A stretch of DNA of 15,962 bases from Acidimicrobiia bacterium (lineage in GTDB: Bacteria; Actinomycetota; Acidimicrobiia; Acidimicrobiales; CATQHL01). Below, piece by piece: positions 1-7,233 of the stretch. The stretch spans positions 1 through 15,962 of the forward strand of contig JAGWAK010000036.1 in the NCBI GenBank assembly GCA_021296435.1, in the 5' to 3' direction. Position numbers and translations under genes: made by a program. The notes under the pieces were generated by a model. It saw only the letters and a list, made by a program, of their open reading frames with translations, was not told where the DNA came from and ran no database searches. Numbering within the stretch: the first letter of the stretch is position 1; every line of letters starts with the position of its first letter.

Positions 1-332
1 CAGCGCAGTTCGTCGTCGTCGGATGCCGACGCGACGTCAACTCGTTCGCCGGCGGCGTCGTGCAGCGAGAACCGGGCGCCGACCGTCGGCAACGACCTGT
101 TCCCCCCGGTGTCGACGACGATCCAATAGTCCTGGCCGTCGGTTGCGTCGAAGCGGTACCAGTGGACCTCGTCGAACTCCTCGAGGCGCGCCTCGTGGGG
201 CGGTGCGTCCACGGTGATCGCCACGGCGTCGGGCGGTGGCACCGAGTCGGTCGTGTGCTCGGTCGCTCCCGCTCCCGCGGCGGCGCTCGTGACGAGAGCA
301 GCGGTCAGGGCCGCGGCGAGCAGACGTCGCAT
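1..332 (-). CDS. Partial exported protein with signal peptide (3' end outside window)
   Basis: An open frame of 110 codons starts at ATG 332-330 and runs off the left edge without a stop. An AGGAGG ribosome-binding site lies six bases upstream (339-344). The first 23 or so residues form a classic signal peptide: MRR, then a hydrophobic Leu/Ala stretch, then an Ala-Gly-Ala type cleavage region. So the product is probably secreted or surface-anchored. The mature part contains a VHWYRFDATDGQDYWIVV stretch followed by a segment like FSLHDAAGERV. That pattern resembles the beta-sandwich PPC (pre-peptidase C-terminal) domains often found on secreted actinobacterial proteins, but the match is by eye and only the N-terminus is visible. 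Third positions are G/C-rich, and the other frames here read as Arg-rich nonsense. It lies beyond the complex I operon, probably as an independent unit. Function unknown. Confidence 0.72.
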   Translation of the reverse strand, partial: MRRLLAAALTAALVTSAAAGAGATEHTTDSVPPPDAVAITVDAPPHEARLEEFDEVHWYRFDATDGQDYWIVVDTGGNRSLPTVGARFSLHDAAGERVDVASASDDDELR

Positions 333-338
333 TCTCGA

Positions 339-344
339 CCTCCT
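339..344 (-). promoter_or_regulatory. Consensus ribosome-binding site of the exported protein gene
   Basis: Minus-strand AGGAGG, six bases before the ATG at 332. It is the perfect anti-16S complement and fixes this start. Confidence 0.7.
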
Positions 345-405
345 CTCGACCCGACGCCCCCGCCGGGTCACAGAGCATCCGGCCGACGCCCTGCGCGAAC
401 GCGAC

Positions 406-449
406 AGTACTCGGCTGCCATGTCCGTAGTACTCGGCTGCCATGTCCAT
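406..449. repeat. Two tandem 22-bp copies containing AGTACT
   Basis: Copy 1 is 406-427 and copy 2 is 428-449. They differ at one base (G at 426, A at 448). Each begins with the palindrome AGTACT followed by CGGCTGCCATGTCC. An 11-base inverted repeat, TCCAT-C-ATGGA, overlaps the end of copy 2 (445-455). The array lies 74-117 bases upstream of the exported-protein start and downstream of the GPP34 stop. A 22-bp period is about two helical turns, so this could be a paired operator, but no regulator is visible and simple slippage duplication is equally possible. Confidence 0.6.
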
Positions 450-559
450 CATGGATGAGACGAACTCAAACCCCTGCCGGTTCCCGCCGACTCAGATATT
501 TCCCCCAACTCGCACCGACGAGTGTGGACGCGGCAGCGACTCCGGCACCGGACGATTCG

Positions 560-1222
560 CTAGTGCATGTGCGGCGTGGAGCCGCCGGCGATGGCCTGCC
601 GGACGTCGTCGATCACGCCGATTGTCTCCCGGCCGATGAGGTCCAACTGCCGGACCTGCCGGATGCGCGGCGTGACCTGCTCCAACTCCCAGTTCGAAAG
701 CAGTTGGTTGAAGATTTCACAGGCGTCGGCGAGGCCGATGAGCATGACATCTCGCGGATCGGGGATCTCGTCGCTGAACAGCACCTCCATGAGCCGTAGC
801 TTCACCTCGCGCCGCACCTCGCCTCGCAGTTCCGGGTAGCGCCGGGAGCGGAAGACCCACAAAACGTGATCGTCGCGCTCCTCCAGAATGCCCGTGTCGG
901 TGAGGCGGGCGAGAGCGGCAGCGCGAAGCCCGTCGCACCGGTCGGCCACGTGTTCCAGCCAGAAGCGCGTGTCATGCTGCTGGTGCGCCGCGGTGATTTC
1001 CGCCAGCGTCGGATCCAGGAGTTCGTCACCGGTTGGCGTGTCGTCCAGCACGACCAGGTTCTCCAGGTCGGTGTCGATCCGATTCTCCAGCGCCAGGTCC
1101 ATGAGCACGCCCCCGGCGAGGGCGTAGCGCAACGACCGGTCGGGCACGGACACGAGAGATCCACCCTCGTCGCGCAGGAGCAGCAGCAGGACCTCCTCGG
1201 CGAACCGCAGCATGCCAACCAT
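560..1222 (-). CDS. GPP34 (Golgi phosphoprotein 3-like) family protein
   Basis: A 220-residue soluble protein with the signature of the GPP34/GOLPH3 family. It opens with a Leu-rich helix (FAEEVLLLLLRDEGG, residues 6-20). An YALAGGVLMDLALENRID block and a VVLDDTPTGDELLDPTL block follow, with mostly helical sequence after that. Eukaryotic members bind phosphatidylinositol-4-phosphate on Golgi membranes. Bacterial members are common in actinobacteria but their role is not established. The gene starts 21 bases after the nuoN stop, so it is probably the last gene of the nuo transcript. The start may be ATG 1222 or ATG 1213. A GGAG sits two bases before the first and eleven before the second, and the family usually begins close to the second. 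Family assignment is confident; function is not. Confidence 0.82.
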   Translation of the reverse strand: MVGMLRFAEEVLLLLLRDEGGSLVSVPDRSLRYALAGGVLMDLALENRIDTDLENLVVLDDTPTGDELLDPTLAEITAAHQQHDTRFWLEHVADRCDGLRAAALARLTDTGILEERDDHVLWVFRSRRYPELRGEVRREVKLRLMEVLFSDEIPDPRDVMLIGLADACEIFNQLLSNWELEQVTPRIRQVRQLDLIGRETIGVIDDVRQAIAGGSTPHMH

Positions 1223-1243
1223 CTCTCCGGGTCGGGGTTGTGC

Positions 1244-2710
1244 TCAGCCCCCGAGCCAGATCGTGGCGTCGTTGGTGATCTCCACGAGCGGGCCGGGCAC
1301 GATGCCGAAGACCACCGTGACGGCCGCGCACACGGCGACCACGAAGCCCGCTGAGCGGCTCACCGCCGGACGGCTGCCGTCGGAGGGCGCCGTGAGGTAC
1401 ATCCGCACCACGATCCGCAGGTACAGGAACGCCGCCACCACCGCCCCCAGCATCGCCATGGCGGCCAGCCAGTACGAGCGGGCCTCCACCGAGGCGCCGA
1501 TGACCTCCAACTTGGCCCAGAAGCCGGTCGTGAACGGAACCCCGGCCTGAGCCAGCAGCAGCACGCCGAACGCGGCGGCGAGAGCGGGCGAGCGCTTGGC
1601 CAAGCCGTCGTAGGCGTCGAGGCTCTGGCGACCCTCGGGGCCCGAGCCGATGATCGTGACCACCGCGAAGCTGCCGAGCGCCAGGAACGCGTAGACGCCC
1701 AGGTAGAACAGCGAGCCCGCCACACCCGCGTCGGTGGCGGCCTCGACACCCACCAGGATGAACCCGGCGTGGCTGATGGACGAGTAGGCCAGCAGCCGCC
1801 GGACGTCGGACTGCACCACGGCCAGGGTCGCACCCACCAGCACCGTGAGGGCGGCGATGGCGTACACGATGGGCTGCCAGTCGGCGGCGTTGGCACCGAG
1901 GGCGGCGTTGAAGACCCGCAGCAGGGCGGCGAAGCCGGCGGCCTTCACCCCCGCGGACATGTACGCCACCGCCACCGGCGGCGATCCCTCGTACACATCG
2001 GGCGTCCAGGCGTGGAACGGCACCGCCGCCACCTTGAAGAAGAGCCCCACGAGCAGCAGCGCCATACCGCCGAGCAGCAGGGCGTTGGACTCCGCGCCCC
2101 CGCCGGCCAGGAACTCCGCCACCAGCCCCAACTTCGTGGACCCGGTGGCGCCATACAGCAGTGCCACGCCGTACAGGAAGAACGCCGAGGCGAACGCGCC
2201 CAGCACGAAGTACTTCAGTCCGGCCTCCTGCGAGGCACCCCGGCGCAGGTCCAGCGCCGCCAGCACGTAGGCCGCGATGGACAGCACCTCCAGCCCCAGG
2301 AACAGCACGATGAGATCGTTGGCCGAGGCCATCGTCACCCCACCGGCACCCGACAGCAGCAGCAGCACGCAGAACTCGTCGACAGGCAGGCCCTGGCGTC
2401 GCAGGCTGCCCGACGCCAGGACGGCCGCCAGCAGGACCGAGACGGCGACCACTCCGCTGAGGAACACCGAGAACCCGTCGATCCCGATGGTTCCGGCGAT
2501 CGTCGTGAACGCCCCCCGAGCGGGGTCCTGGACCCTGATCCATAGCCAGATCACCCCACCGAGGGCGCCCAGAGCGGCCGCTGCGCTGAAAGCGGTGGCG
2601 AACCAGGACGGCAGCCGCCGGCGCAGCAGCGACCCGATGGTCAGCAGCACCAGACCGCCCCCGCCGAGGAAGTACTGCGGGAGCAGGGCCGCCCAGTCCA
2701 CTTGCGGCAT
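1244..2710 (-). CDS. nuoN: NADH-quinone oxidoreductase subunit N
   Basis: A 488-residue multi-spanning membrane protein, one of the three antiporter-like proton-pumping subunits of complex I. The frame is hydrophobic throughout. It carries the family's buried charged residues: Glu141 in the GLEVLS motif, Lys165 in LKYF, and Lys226 in the FKVAAVPFHAWTPDVYEG segment, which precedes the broken-helix region. A LAYSSISHAGF motif follows. Length matches typical NuoN (about 480-530). The ATG at 2710 is supported by a strong GGAGGTGA ribosome-binding site at 2718-2725. It overlaps the TGA of a short frame that bridges the 52-base gap from nuoM. It is the last nuo gene and is followed 21 bases later by the GPP34 gene. 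No truncation or frame break is seen. Confidence 0.96.
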   Translation of the reverse strand: MPQVDWAALLPQYFLGGGGLVLLTIGSLLRRRLPSWFATAFSAAAALGALGGVIWLWIRVQDPARGAFTTIAGTIGIDGFSVFLSGVVAVSVLLAAVLASGSLRRQGLPVDEFCVLLLLSGAGGVTMASANDLIVLFLGLEVLSIAAYVLAALDLRRGASQEAGLKYFVLGAFASAFFLYGVALLYGATGSTKLGLVAEFLAGGGAESNALLLGGMALLLVGLFFKVAAVPFHAWTPDVYEGSPPVAVAYMSAGVKAAGFAALLRVFNAALGANAADWQPIVYAIAALTVLVGATLAVVQSDVRRLLAYSSISHAGFILVGVEAATDAGVAGSLFYLGVYAFLALGSFAVVTIIGSGPEGRQSLDAYDGLAKRSPALAAAFGVLLLAQAGVPFTTGFWAKLEVIGASVEARSYWLAAMAMLGAVVAAFLYLRIVVRMYLTAPSDGSRPAVSRSAGFVVAVCAAVTVVFGIVPGPLVEITNDATIWLGG

Positions 2711-2766
2711 CAGCGCGTCACCTCCACCAGGCCCGCAAAGCCGTGGCCGTGATCGGCGGCGCTCAC
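2710..2766 (-). other. Possible 18-codon bridging frame between nuoM and nuoN
   Basis: A GTG at 2766-2764 overlaps the nuoM TGA (GTGA). The frame reads MSAADHGHGFAGLVEVTR if GTG initiates as Met, and ends in a TGA that overlaps the nuoN ATG (TGATG). It would let a ribosome pass from nuoM to nuoN without leaving the mRNA. It may be a translational-coupling leader, a decayed extension of NuoM, or coincidence. A functional peptide cannot be claimed. Confidence 0.3.
2718..2725 (-). promoter_or_regulatory. Strong ribosome-binding site of nuoN
   Basis: Minus-strand GGAGGTGA, seven bases upstream of the nuoN ATG at 2710. It is among the strongest Shine-Dalgarno matches in the operon and lies inside the small bridging frame at 2710-2766. 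Confidence 0.65.
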
Positions 2767-4313
2767 GGCGCCGGCTCCGTCTCGGCAGTGTCGACGCCGG
2801 CGGGGTCGTCGTGGGCCTCCATGTGCACCACCAGGGCGTCCACCGAGGGTTCCATACGGTCCAGGACCGGGCGCGGGTACACCCCCAGGAAGATGATCAG
2901 CGCCAGCAGTGGCGCCAGGACGAGGCCTTCCCGCCACCGCAGGTCGCTCATGGTTGCGTTCTCTCCGCGAGCCGGGCCGTGGAACACACGCTGGTAGGCC
3001 CACAGCAGGTAGATGGCGGCGAGGATCACCCCCGCGGTGGCCAGCACCGCCCACCAGCGGTGCGCCTCGAAGGCACCCAGCAGCACGAGGAACTCCCCGA
3101 CGAATCCGTTGAGGCCCGGGAGACCAACCGAGGAGAGCATGACCACCATGAAGGTCATCGCCAGCACCGGGGCAGGGCGCGCGAGGCCGCCCAACTCCGA
3201 GATGGCGCGGGTGTGACGCCGCTCGTAGATGAAACCCACCAGCAGGAACAACGCCCCGGTCGAGATGCCGTGGTTCACCATCTGCAGCAGGCCGCCGCTG
3301 AGCCCGGTGGTGTTGAGGGCGAAGATGCCGAGGATGATGAAGCCCAGGTGGGCCACCGAGGAATAGGCGATGAGCCGCTTGAAGTCGGTCTGCATGGTGG
3401 CCACGACGGCGCCGTAGATGATGCCGACGACACCGAGGGTGAGCATCAGCGGGGCGAAGAAGCGCGACGCCTCGGGGAACAGGTACAGGCCGAAGCGCAC
3501 GAACCCGTAGGTGCCGAGCTTCAGCATCACCCCCGCCAGGATCACCGACCCCGCGGTGGGGGCGTCGGTGTGGGCGTCGGGAAGCCAGGTGTGCACCGGG
3601 ATGAGGGGCACCTTCACGGCGAAGCCCAGGGCGAATGCCAGGAAGATCCAGCGGGCCGTGGTGGTGGCCAGGGACTGCGCCTGCGCGATCTCCACCACGT
3701 CGAAGGTGAGCGGACCGCCGGTGGCCGAGGCGTGCAGGAAGGCCGTGGCCAGTATGCCCACCAGCATGAGTGCCGAGCCGAACATCGTGAACAGGAAGAA
3801 CTTGACCGCCGAGTAGCGGGCGTTGCCGTGTCCCCACTGGCCGATGAGGAAGTACATCGGCACCAGCACGACTTCGAAGAAGAGGAAGAACAGCATCAGG
3901 TCCAGCGCCGAGAACACGCCCAGGCAGCCGAACTCCAGCAGCAGCAGCCACACGTAGTAGGCCTTGTGATCGTGACCCGGGTCCACCGCCAGGGCCCCCA
4001 GCGGGAACAGCAGCGCCGTGAGAGCCAGCAGGAACAGCGAGATGCCGTCGACGCCCAGCTTCCAGCTGATCCCCCAGGCCGCCACCCACGGCTGATCCAC
4101 GATCATCTCGAAGCCACCCGAAGCGACCGGGTACTCGACGATGATCCACCCCGCCACCGCGGCGGCCGCCGACATGAACAGCACCGTCACCGGGCGCACC
4201 AACTCCACGCGGCTGCGGGGCAGCAGCAGGACCGCGGCGGCACCCAGCAGCGGCAAGACCACCAGCATCCCCAGCACGGGGAACGCCTGGGTGGAGGCGG
4301 CCGCCAGGGTCAC
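2763..4313 (-). CDS. nuoM: NADH-quinone oxidoreductase subunit M
   Basis: A 516-residue polytopic membrane protein, an antiporter-like proton-pumping subunit. Hallmarks include Glu147 in the LFFLFFEVVLVPMYFLIG helix, Lys234 in FAVKVPLIPVHTWLPDAHTDAP, and a conserved RLIAYSSVAHLGF segment. These correspond to the essential Glu144 and Lys234 of the E. coli protein. Length is normal for the family. The start is GTG (4313-4311), overlapping the nuoL TGA as GTGA, so translation is probably coupled to nuoL. The C-terminal tail after the last membrane helix is short and acidic (ending AETEPAP). The stop is followed by a 52-base gap to nuoN, spanned by a small coupled frame. Confidence 0.97.
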   Translation of the reverse strand: MTLAAASTQAFPVLGMLVVLPLLGAAAVLLLPRSRVELVRPVTVLFMSAAAAVAGWIIVEYPVASGGFEMIVDQPWVAAWGISWKLGVDGISLFLLALTALLFPLGALAVDPGHDHKAYYVWLLLLEFGCLGVFSALDLMLFFLFFEVVLVPMYFLIGQWGHGNARYSAVKFFLFTMFGSALMLVGILATAFLHASATGGPLTFDVVEIAQAQSLATTTARWIFLAFALGFAVKVPLIPVHTWLPDAHTDAPTAGSVILAGVMLKLGTYGFVRFGLYLFPEASRFFAPLMLTLGVVGIIYGAVVATMQTDFKRLIAYSSVAHLGFIILGIFALNTTGLSGGLLQMVNHGISTGALFLLVGFIYERRHTRAISELGGLARPAPVLAMTFMVVMLSSVGLPGLNGFVGEFLVLLGAFEAHRWWAVLATAGVILAAIYLLWAYQRVFHGPARGENATMSDLRWREGLVLAPLLALIIFLGVYPRPVLDRMEPSVDALVVHMEAHDDPAGVDTAETEPAP

Positions 4314-6190
4314 CAGCCCACCCTGCTCATGAAGTAGGCCAGCAGCACGACGGCGCCGGCCGCCACACCCAGGGCGTAGCGGCGCACGAAGCCACTCTGG
4401 GTCGCCCGGAGGCGCTCGCCCGTGCGGCGCACCAGGGTGCCGACCTTGTTCACCGCGCCGTCGACGACACCCGCGTCAAAGCGGGCCGCGGCGTCGAAGG
4501 CGCGGCGACCGGGGCCGCCCACGAAGTCGCCGAGCGCCTCGTCGAATCCCCAGGCCTCGGCGAAGAGCTGCCGCTCCACCTTCTCCGCCGGCACCCGCCG
4601 GCGGGCGTAGACGGAGACCGCCGCCCAGATGCCGCCGGCCGCGGCGACGATCGCGATTCCGCCCAGGATCCACTTGGTGCCCCCCGCGTAGCCCAGTGCC
4701 TTGGCGTGCGCCCCGGCGAAGACCGGTTCGAGCCACTGGCCGAGGAATTCGGTGTCATGGGTGAACGGCAGGTTCAGCACCCCGGCGGTGGCGGCCAGGC
4801 CGGCCAGCGCCAGCAGCGGCAGGCGCATCAGCAGCGGCGACTCGTGCGGTGTGACACCCGCGGGCCAGCGGGGACTGCCGCCGAAGGTGAGGATCAGCAG
4901 CCTCGTCATGTAGAAGGCCGTCAGCACCGCCGCGAGCAGCAGCAGCGCCCAGAGCAGCTTGTTGGCCCCCCAGGTGTGCGCCAGGATCTCGTCCTTGGAC
5001 CAGAACCCCGCCAGCGGGGGCACGCCGGCGATGGCGAACGTGCCCACCGCGAACGTGGTGGTCGTGTAGGGCATGGCGCGGGCCAGCCCGCCGTAGCGGC
5101 GGATGTCCTGCTCGCCGGCCATCCCGTGGATGACCGAGCCGGCGCCGAGGAACAGCAGCGCCTTGAAGAAGGCGTGGGTGACCATGTGGAAGATCGCGGC
5201 CGTCCAGGCGCCCACACCCACCGCCACGAACATGAAGCCCAGCTGGCTGATCGTGGAGTAGGCCAACACCTTCTTGATGTCCTTGGCGGCCAGGGCGATG
5301 GTGGCCGCAACCGCCGCGGTCGCCAGCCCCACGGCGACGACGATCTCGGCGACCCAAGGCGAAGCCTGCTCGAAGAGCGGGTTGAACCGCACCAGCAGGT
5401 ACACCCCCGAGGTGACCATGGTGGCGGCGTGGATGAGCGCCGAGACCGGGGTGGGGCCGGCCATGGCGTCCGGCAGCCACACATACAGCGGAAACTGCGC
5501 CGACTTGCCGGCCGCGCCGAGCATGAGGCACAGCAGGATGGCCGTGGCGGTGCTCTGGGCGGCGTGGCCCGACAGGATGCCGGCGTAGTCGAGGGTGCCG
5601 TAGGCCCCGAAGGCGAAGAACATCGCCAGCAGGAACCCGAAGTCGCCCACGCGGTTGGTGATGAACGCCTTCTTGCCGGCGACGGCGTTGGCCTCGTCGC
5701 CGAACCAGAAGGAGATCAGCAGGTACGAGCAGGCGCCCACGCCCTCCCAGCCCAGGAACGTCACCAGCATGTTGTTGCCGAGCACCAGCATCAGCATCGA
5801 GAAGACGAACAGGTTCAGGTACAGGAAGAAGCGCGAGTAGTTCTCGTCTCCGTGCATGTAGCCGATGGAGTACAGATGGATGAGGGCGCTCACCCCGGTG
5901 ACGAAGAGGATCATGGTCACCGACAGGGGGTCCACCAGGAAGGCGGCGTCCACCGCCAGGTTGCCCGCCGGCACCCAACTGAACAGGCTCACCTCCACGG
6001 CACGATCGTGCGAGTCGAGGCTCAGCAGCCCGGCCAGCACCAGCAGCGAAGCCACGAAGGACGCACCCACCGCGGCGGTGCCCAGCCAGCCGGCGCGGGG
6101 CTCCCCCAAGCGCCGGCCCCCGGCCGCCAGCACCACGACGCCCACCAGCGGTGCCAGCAGCACCAGCCAGACGAGTTCCGCGAGAGCCAT
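4310..6190 (-). CDS. nuoL: NADH-quinone oxidoreductase subunit L
   Basis: A 626-residue membrane protein, the distal antiporter-like subunit of complex I, whose long lateral helix braces the pumping arm. Key residues are visible: Glu149 in LGWEGVGACSYLLI and Lys229 in GAAGKSAQFPLYVWLPDAMAGPTPVSALIHAATMV (motif spans about 225-259). A LAYSTISQLGFM segment follows, and the C-terminal amphipathic region ends in a final hydrophobic helix. I chose ATG 6190 over the TTG six bases earlier (6196). A GAGG lies nine bases from the ATG but only three from the TTG. The nuoK stop is 12 bases upstream. The stop overlaps the nuoM GTG by four bases. Length is typical and no break is seen. Confidence 0.97.
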   Translation of the reverse strand: MALAELVWLVLLAPLVGVVVLAAGGRRLGEPRAGWLGTAAVGASFVASLLVLAGLLSLDSHDRAVEVSLFSWVPAGNLAVDAAFLVDPLSVTMILFVTGVSALIHLYSIGYMHGDENYSRFFLYLNLFVFSMLMLVLGNNMLVTFLGWEGVGACSYLLISFWFGDEANAVAGKKAFITNRVGDFGFLLAMFFAFGAYGTLDYAGILSGHAAQSTATAILLCLMLGAAGKSAQFPLYVWLPDAMAGPTPVSALIHAATMVTSGVYLLVRFNPLFEQASPWVAEIVVAVGLATAAVAATIALAAKDIKKVLAYSTISQLGFMFVAVGVGAWTAAIFHMVTHAFFKALLFLGAGSVIHGMAGEQDIRRYGGLARAMPYTTTTFAVGTFAIAGVPPLAGFWSKDEILAHTWGANKLLWALLLLAAVLTAFYMTRLLILTFGGSPRWPAGVTPHESPLLMRLPLLALAGLAATAGVLNLPFTHDTEFLGQWLEPVFAGAHAKALGYAGGTKWILGGIAIVAAAGGIWAAVSVYARRRVPAEKVERQLFAEAWGFDEALGDFVGGPGRRAFDAAARFDAGVVDGAVNKVGTLVRRTGERLRATQSGFVRRYALGVAAGAVVLLAYFMSRVGW

Positions 6191-6202
6191 CGCCAACCCG
6201 CC

Positions 6203-6505
6203 TCAGCCGCGCAGGACCGACACGTCGTCGGCGGTGGCGCCGGTGCGGCGGCGCATGATCGCCACGACGATCGCCAGCCCCACCACCACCTCGGCGGCCG
6301 CCACCACGAGCACGAAGAACACCGACACCTGCCCGCCCAGATCGGTGAGGTCGCGGCCAAACGCCACGAAGGTCAAGTTGACCGCGTTCAGCATGAGCTC
6401 CACGCACATGAACATGATCAGCGGGTTGCGCCGCACCAGCAGCCCCACCGCGCCGAGCGCGAAGACCACCGCGGCCAGCGCCAGATACCAGCCGGTTCCG
6501 ACCAT
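6203..6505 (-). CDS. nuoK: NADH-quinone oxidoreductase subunit K
   Basis: A 100-residue protein with three membrane helices, the standard NuoK size. The two membrane glutamates needed for proton transfer are at exactly the E. coli positions: Glu36 (in MCVELMLNAVNL) and Glu72 (in AAAEVVVGLAIVVAI). The ATG at 6505 overlaps the TAA of the upstream frame (TAATG). It has a GGAGG at 6516-6520, ten bases upstream. That ribosome-binding site is part of a 23-base tandem repeat whose other copies lie further upstream (6528-6574). A 12-base gap separates the stop from nuoL. Confidence 0.97.
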   Translation of the reverse strand: MVGTGWYLALAAVVFALGAVGLLVRRNPLIMFMCVELMLNAVNLTFVAFGRDLTDLGGQVSVFFVLVVAAAEVVVGLAIVVAIMRRRTGATADDVSVLRG

Positions 6506-6574
6506 TAGAAGCGTGCCTCCGGAGCCACTAGAAGCGTGCCTCCGGGGCCACTAGAAGCCTGCCTCGGGGGGCCA
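6505..6574 (-). repeat. Three tandem 23-24 base repeats in the nuoK leader, each with a stop-start junction
   Basis: In transcript order the units are 6574-6551 (24 bases, diverged), 6550-6528 (23) and 6527-6505 (23). The typical unit reads TGGCCCCGGAGGCACGCTTC then TAG or TAA, so it carries a GGAGG and a stop codon that overlaps the next GTG or ATG by one base. The two units nearest nuoK differ at two positions. The end of the presumed native nuoJ frame, GCCCCCGAGGC...TGATG (about 6573-6596), resembles the same unit. The array therefore looks like repeated duplication of the nuoJ-nuoK junction. It could alter ribosome loading onto nuoK, but this is inference. Confidence 0.85.
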
Positions 6575-7233
6575 TCAGCCGACCGCCTCGGGGGCCGGGT
6601 CGGGCACGGACTCGTCGTCCTCGTCTCCGGAACCGCCGCGGTGGCGCGCCAGCACCCCGCGCCCACCACCGCCACGGTCAGCAGCAGACCGGTCAGCTGG
6701 AAGGCCCAGACGTAGTCGGTGAACACCCACCAGGCCACCTGGCGGATGTTGGAGATGGGCTCGGGGCCGTCGCAGGCAATGGCCGCGCCGGTCCCCTCGA
6801 GGGCCTTGGGCACGGCGGTGCAGCTGTCGAACTCGGGCGCCACCGCGGCCGGCCGGCCGGTGGCGACGGTGTCGGCGCCGAAGCCGCCGGAACTCGCCGC
6901 GACGGTGAACAGCAGCGCCAGCACCAGCACGGCGACGCCGAGGCCGGCCGCCAGCGGCCGCTGACCGCCGAGCGGCTCGGTACGCAGGTTCTCGGCCCGG
7001 TCCACCCCCAGGAGCATGATGACGAACAGGAACAGCACCACGATGGCGCCGGCGTAGACGATCACCTGCACGGCGGCCAGGAACTGGGCGTCGAGCGTCA
7101 GGAACAGTACGGCGATCCCGAAAAGCGTCGCCACCAGCGACAGGGCGGCATGCACCGGATGGCGGGTCACGATGACCCCGAGCGCGCCACCGACCACGAT
7201 GGCGGCGCAGACCGCGAAGACGGCGATCTCCAT
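6505..7233 (-). CDS. nuoJ: NADH-quinone oxidoreductase subunit J, probable C-terminal frameshift
   Basis: A 242-residue membrane subunit at the junction of the peripheral and pumping arms. Orthodox NuoJ features include the AALSLVATLFGIAVLFLTLDAQFLAAVQVIVYAGAIVVLFLFVIMLL region (about residues 29-75) and a final helix around FQLTGLLLTVAVVGA. The ATG at 7233 overlaps the nuoI stop (TGATG). After residue 192 the frame turns into a Pro/Arg/Ser-rich tail with poor third-position G/C. It then runs through the repeats to a TAA overlapping nuoK. Adding one G at the GGGG run (plus-strand CCCC 6655-6658) instead gives VLARHRGG followed by an acidic tail ending PDPAPEAVG, with a TGA at 6577-6575. That reading would be 219 residues and looks more natural. 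The last 50 residues as given are doubtful. Confidence 0.9.
   Translation of the reverse strand: MEIAVFAVCAAIVVGGALGVIVTRHPVHAALSLVATLFGIAVLFLTLDAQFLAAVQVIVYAGAIVVLFLFVIMLLGVDRAENLRTEPLGGQRPLAAGLGVAVLVLALLFTVAASSGGFGADTVATGRPAAVAPEFDSCTAVPKALEGTGAAIACDGPEPISNIRQVAWWVFTDYVWAFQLTGLLLTVAVVGAGCWRATAAVPETRTTSPCPTRPPRRSADGPPRQASSGPGGTLLVAPEARF

Larger units (their letters stand above)
333..559. other. Intergenic region between the GPP34 gene and the exported-protein gene
   Basis: This 227-base gap holds the tandem repeat at 406-449 and the ribosome-binding site at 339-344. It must contain the end of the nuo transcript and probably the promoter of the exported-protein gene. I see no clear -35/-10 pair and no hairpin followed by a U-tract. 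The short TCCGG-CA-CCGGA inverted repeat at 541-552 is too small to call a terminator. Confidence 0.5.

Noticed and set aside
37..378. A 113-codon minus-strand frame at the left end
   Set aside because: Arg-rich nonsense. A different minus-strand phase gives a signal peptide, a consensus ribosome-binding site and G/C-rich third positions, but runs off the edge.
541..552. TCCGG-CA-CCGGA inverted repeat just after the GPP34 stop as a terminator
   Set aside because: The stem is five pairs with a two-base loop and no U-tract follows. This is too weak to call.
2277..4337. A 686-codon open frame on the plus strand opposite nuoM and nuoN
   Set aside because: It is rich in Gln, His, Arg and Glu with no domain pattern, which is what antisense reading of high-GC membrane-protein genes produces. 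The minus-strand frames carry clear complex I motifs.
4755..6407. A 550-codon minus-strand frame overlapping nuoL in another phase
   Set aside because: Arg/Gly/Pro-rich out-of-phase reading. nuoL in the correct phase has all family residues.
4706..6508. A 600-codon open frame on the plus strand opposite nuoL and nuoK
   Set aside because: Same antisense shadow effect: low-complexity His/Gln/Arg composition and no credible start context.
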